Positions 9,423 to 12,512 of a DNA stretch of 12,512 nt are shown here, in pieces. The stretch covers positions 1 to 12,512 of the forward strand of contig JAJJLU010004491.1 of NCBI GenBank assembly GCA_023807065.1, in the 5' to 3' direction. The number at the start of each line of letters is the position of its first letter. The stretch's first letter is position 1. Source of the stretch: Isotricha intestinalis. Taxonomy: Eukaryota > Ciliophora > Litostomatea > Vestibuliferida > Isotrichidae. Below the pieces are notes generated by a model. That model had not been told where the DNA came from and did no database searches. It saw only the letters and a list, made by a program, of their open reading frames with translations. A program made the position numbers and the translations under genes.

Positions 9423-10532
9423 ATGATTGAAAATAATCAATTAAAAAATACTGATTTTTTTACTTTATTAAACTTAATATATCCATCTGAACAATATAAT
9501 TTTAAAAATTTATTTAGGAGTCAAAATAAAGTAAAAATTTTTTTATTCAAAGAGTTATTTTTCACCGAGAAAATTCAATTTAATTCAAAAGAAAAATCTT
9601 TTTTAAAAACTTTTATTACCAGGAATTCCTTTAAATTTAAGAAAATTTAAAAAAATAAAAAAAAATTTTGAGTTGTAGTTAATTGTTAATGGAGCAAAAA
9701 GAGCTATATTAAAATTTAACTGAAAATGTTACAGATTACATTCCAAATTTATATGAAAAACAAATAAATTTAAAAAGAACATTTCCAAAAGATACTTTTT
9801 TTCAAGAAGAAGAAAATATAAAAAAATTAAAAAATATATTATTAGTATTTTCAAGAAGAAACTCTTCAATTAGTTATTGTCAAGGTTTTAATAAATTGAA
9901 GTAAATATTAAATTATAAATTTTAGGAAGAAACATTTTGGATTTTTATAGAAATAATGAAAATTATCTTCCTTTAAATTATTATAATCAATTAAAAGTAT
10001 TAATCATTGATAAAAATATTATTATGGATATTTTAAATGAAAATTTTAACGATTTTTTCTCTTATTTGTAAATATGAAAGCTTATTCTTTTATTTATAGT
10101 TTAATTAATAATTGGATAATTAGTTTATTTACTAATAATATTAGTGAAAAATTTCAATTAATTATTTGGGATTATTTTTTATTAGAAGGTTATATTATTT
10201 TATTTAAAATATCTTATACTTTAATTAAATTATTTCTAAAAATATTTTTAGTGTAAAAAATTTGAATTTTTTCAAAAATTGTTTTCCAATGTGTTCCTAA
10301 ATATGATAATAGTACAAAATTAATTTATTTTCTTTCTATTAAAAAATATTCTTTGAATCATTTTTATATTAAAAGTAAAAGAAGAGAATTATTCAAACAA
10401 ATTTTAAAGAATATTTCTAATAAAGAAATTTATCAAAATTATAGTAAAAGTGAAGATTTAATTACTAAATGTGAATTAGATTGGTCTATTTGTATTAAAA
10501 ATAAAAATTTTAAAAATCAAAATTTGAATTAA
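9423..10532 (+). CDS. TBC-domain Rab GTPase-activating protein
   Basis: The ATG at 9423 opens 75 clean codons (MIENNQLKNTDFF), followed by a TBC domain. Recognisable blocks are IPLNLRK (start of domain), VNGAK and ELY-TAA-NLTEN, KQINLKRTFPKDTFF with the RTFP Arg-finger region, SISYCQGFN with the Gln finger, EETFWIFIE, NYLPLNYYNQL, NNWIISLF and LIIWDYFLLEGYIILFK. TBC proteins stimulate GTP hydrolysis by Rab GTPases on endomembranes through the Arg and Gln fingers. The canonical I-x-x-D-x-x-R is changed: only three residues separate Ile and Arg and the Asp is absent, from divergence or sequence error. TAA 9710-9712 and 9902-9904 and TAG 9923-9925 must be Gln to keep the usual spacing between QG and EE-x-x-FW. 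Frame slips lie near 9620-9720, 9952 and 10070. The conserved part ends near 10260; a Lys/Asn-rich tail continues. Confidence 0.75.
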
Positions 10533-10954
10533 TTGTTTATAAACTTTAATTTCTCTAATTATTAAAAATAATTATTATTTTAATAAAATAAATTATCATA
10601 ATAATACAAATGAATAAAATAAAAAATAAGAAATATACAATCCAATATTAATAAAAAGATATAAACATATTTGCAATAGTCAATTACATTCAATAAAAGA
10701 TTTAAAAAATGAAAAAAAAAATGCAATTAAAGAAGATAATATAAAATGAAAAATAACAGAAAAGAAAATAATTATTTATCATTTAAAAGTTATTCAAGCA
10801 ATCAATTATCAAAAGAAAGAATGAAGATGAAATAAATAATTTAATTCTATTGAACTAAAAATCAAAATACAATTTAAACAAATACTTTAAAAATTAAAAT
10901 TCTATTTATAATTAATATTAATTTATAAATTAAACTATTTAATAAATAAAATAA
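10533..10954 (+). other. Probable low-complexity C-terminal tail of the TBC protein
   Basis: No recognised domain. With TAA as Gln and a few slips, the plus strand reads Asn/Lys/Ser-rich protein (NNYYFNKINYHNNTNE, NPILIKRYKHICNSQLHSIK, SFKSYSSNQLSKE). The sense strand is A-rich as in the flanking genes. It may be the tail of the TBC protein or a separate short gene. The last stretch, 10900-10954, is the leader of the next gene. Confidence 0.35.
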
Positions 10955-12054
10955 ATGAATGATAAAATAAATATGAGATTAAGTCAATATAAAAAATAGG
11001 TTATTTATATTTTTAAATAATATTTGAATAATTAGGAAATAATGATTGTAAAATAAATGAATCAAGATTAGAATATTCATTAAATTTAAGGAAGAATAAA
11101 TTATTTAAAAAATTAATTGAATAAGCGCCAATTGTATAAATATAAAAGGTTCTGAATTAGAAATAAATTTATATTTATTAAATTTAAATTAGTATAAAGA
11201 TAATAATGAACAATATAATCATTTAGATATATTGATGAAAAATTGTATTGTAAATTCAATAATTAATTATAATAAAATGAAATCTTTCAAACTTATTTTT
11301 TATTTTTTAACAATCGTAAAAAAAAAAATGAAACAAATGATTACATTTAATTTTGTTTAAAAAATTTAAATATTTTATTAAATGCTTATTCAAATATAAA
11401 ATTAATAATAAAAAGAAAATATTTAATAAATTTTTATATGAATTATTTATTACAAGTGAATTATGTGTGAAACATACAATATTAATAATTTTAATTTTAT
11501 ATACAAATTTATCAAAGGAATTTATTTTTTTTTATTGATGATATGAGATAATATAAAAAATTATATAAACTTACTTTAATTGCAAATAGAGATGTTGTAA
11601 TTGAATTATTTATGATTATTTATTATATTATAAGTGATTCAAAATGAAACAATTATTTCTAATTCTCTTTTTTAAATTAGAATAAAGGAATTTAATATTT
11701 TTAATAAAAATTTCCTTTATGATAATATTAATTATTTAATTAGTTCGAATTAATGGATTATTTTAATAATATTTAATTAAAATTATGTTTTCTTAAATAA
11801 TTAAAATTATTTTTCAATATTCAAAAATATTATCATCAAATTTTTCTAAAATAAATGAATATGTTCTTGGTGCATATAAATTAAATAATTCTTTTGTTTT
11901 TGCTGAAGAAAAATCATTGAATTTTTTTATTCAAAACAATATCATTTCATTTTTGAAAAAATATATACTCAATTAAATAATACTTCTAAATTATTTAAAG
12001 AATATCCCATATTATATTAATAATTGTAGAATATTTGAAACTAAAAAATATTAA
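10955..12054 (+). CDS. Importin-alpha-like protein (IBB helix plus ARM-like repeats), divergent
   Basis: The ATG at 10955 begins MNDKINMRLSQYKK, like the short N-terminal R-x-x-x-Y/F-K element of importin-alpha. After one slip in the AAA run near 11038-11041, the frame reads SRLEYSLNLRKNKLFKKLIE. This matches the importin-beta-binding helix (R-x-E-x-x-x-x-LRKxKR-x-x-x-L). It is followed by helical, ARM-like segments: SELEINLYLLNLN-TAG-YKDNNEQ, NCIVNSIIN, ELFITSELCVKHTILIILILYTNLS, NRDVVIELFMIIYYIISDS, INEYVLGAYKLNNSFVF and NNIISFLKKYIL. Importin-alpha carries NLS cargo into the nucleus with importin-beta. Conserved W-x-x-x-N residues of the NLS groove are not visible, and the length (about 365 codons) is short against about 520 in the family. 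So it is divergent, truncated or badly read. The family call rests chiefly on the IBB helix. The stop is put at TAA 12052-12054, but the end is uncertain. Confidence 0.45.
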
Positions 12055-12129
12055 AATTTTTTTCAATCATTATTTTGATATATATAAACTTTGAATATTT
12101 AATTTTCTTCTATACTGAATTTAGATGTT

Positions 12130-12512
12130 TACAATAATCAAAATTACCTAATCAATAATTTTAATAATAATGCAATAAATAATAATTTTCAAACCTTTAA
12201 CAAAAAATAATAATATAATAAACAATATAAATAATAACACTCCAAACAATAATAATAATAATATTTATCATAAGAATGCAAATACATTAAAAAAAGACTT
12301 TTCAAAATCATTATAACAAATACATCAAAAATATCTCATATAAATATATCATCTCTCCTTCCTAATATAAAGCCAAATTTATCAACATTATCATATATAT
12401 CATCATGGATATCTCGTCAGAATAAATTAAAAGAATATACAAAACCAATTCCAGGAACAAATATTATAAGTTTGTTTGATCCAATAAATCAAAAAATAAC
12501 AAAAATCCAAAT
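12130..12512 (+). CDS. Asn-rich N-terminus of an unidentified protein, runs off the window end
   Basis: From about 12130 one frame reads an Asn-rich stretch, mixing NNFNNNAINNN, NNTPNNNNNN and NANTLKKDFSKSL. After a slip near 12310 it becomes clearly protein-like with normal complexity: ISSLLPNIKPNLS, LSYISSWISRQNKLKEYTKPIPGTNIISLFDP and QKITKIQ, open to the window edge. The PIPGT-x-x-I-x-x-FD pattern recalls the beta-strand repeats of kelch-type propellers in ciliate proteins, but one copy does not prove this. Base composition is less A+T-rich from 12300 on. No ATG can be fixed, and the Asn-rich part could instead be the tail of the preceding gene. Confidence 0.45.

Noticed and set aside
9901..9925. 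GTAAATATT...TTTTAG, a 25-nt intron-like segment inside the TBC domain
   Set aside because: Removing 25 nt would throw EETFW out of frame and make the gap between the Gln finger and EE-x-x-FW eight residues too short. Reading TAA and TAG as Gln gives the usual spacing, so this is better explained as exon.
10074..10256. A separate 60-residue protein starting MKAYSF
   Set aside because: The segment contains the conserved C-terminal TBC blocks (NNWIISLF, LIIWDYFLLEG) and continues the upstream domain after a frame slip.
1..12512. Bacterial or organellar origin suggested by extreme A+T content
   Set aside because: TBC, FCP-type phosphatase, importin-like and PDI-like proteins are eukaryotic nuclear families, and no rRNA, tRNA or respiratory-chain genes are present.
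1..12512. CRISPR arrays, transposons, telomeric repeats, tRNA genes
   Set aside because: No regularly spaced repeats, inverted terminal repeats, transposase motifs, C4A2/C4A4-type telomere repeats or cloverleaf folds were seen. The repeated A/T words are low complexity only.
636..12512. Internal eliminated sequences (micronuclear DNA) as the cause of the frame breaks
   Set aside because: The breaks are one-base slips at A/T runs, with flanking protein segments directly adjacent. TA-bounded insertions of tens of bases are not needed to rejoin any conserved domain.

Overview
The window looks like a stretch of nuclear DNA from a ciliate, extremely A+T-rich (above 80% by eye) and densely packed with eukaryotic genes. 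The proteins are eukaryotic: a TBC Rab-GAP, an FCP/SCP-type phosphatase, a PDI-like ER membrane protein, an importin-alpha-like protein and a multi-pass membrane protein of a style I know from ciliates. Almost no gene is open under the standard code. Several frames become coherent if TAA and TAG are read as Gln, with TGA as the stop and perhaps also Trp. Karyorelict ciliates (context-dependent TGA) and Condylostoma use codes of this kind. The organism cannot be named from the sequence alone.

On top of the recoding, nearly every gene has single-base frame breaks, mostly in A or T runs. Where a conserved family gives a ruler (FCP domain, PDI repeats, IBB helix), adding or removing one base repairs the protein. 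Uncorrected sequencing or assembly indels are the simplest cause. Decay, or frameshifting or slippage at A/T runs, are alternatives. All gene boundaries below are therefore approximate envelopes, not clean ORFs.

Layout: 1-174 (-) N-terminus of an unidentified protein; 636-1282 (-) divergent CAP/SCP-like protein; about 1621-2724 (-) unidentified protein with a weak lipid-kinase helical-domain resemblance; 2879 to about 3860 (+) coiled-coil protein; 3789-5143 (-) multi-pass membrane protein; 5185-5602 (-) small protein with a PP1-docking-like motif; 5682-7404 (+) catalytically dead, membrane-anchored PDI-like protein; about 7561-9347 (-) FCP/SCP-type phosphatase; 9423 to about 10532 or 10900 (+) TBC protein; 10955 to about 12054 (+) importin-alpha-like protein; about 12130-12512 (+) Asn-rich N-terminus of a further gene.

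Intergenic gaps are short (about 40-160 bp for most), and two divergent pairs (5603-5681 and 9348-9422) share promoter intervals under 80 bp. The genes do not form an evident pathway. They read as ordinary eukaryotic housekeeping and cell-biology genes. The most notable features are the apparent reassignment of all three stop codons, the pervasive frame breaks and several degenerate family members.
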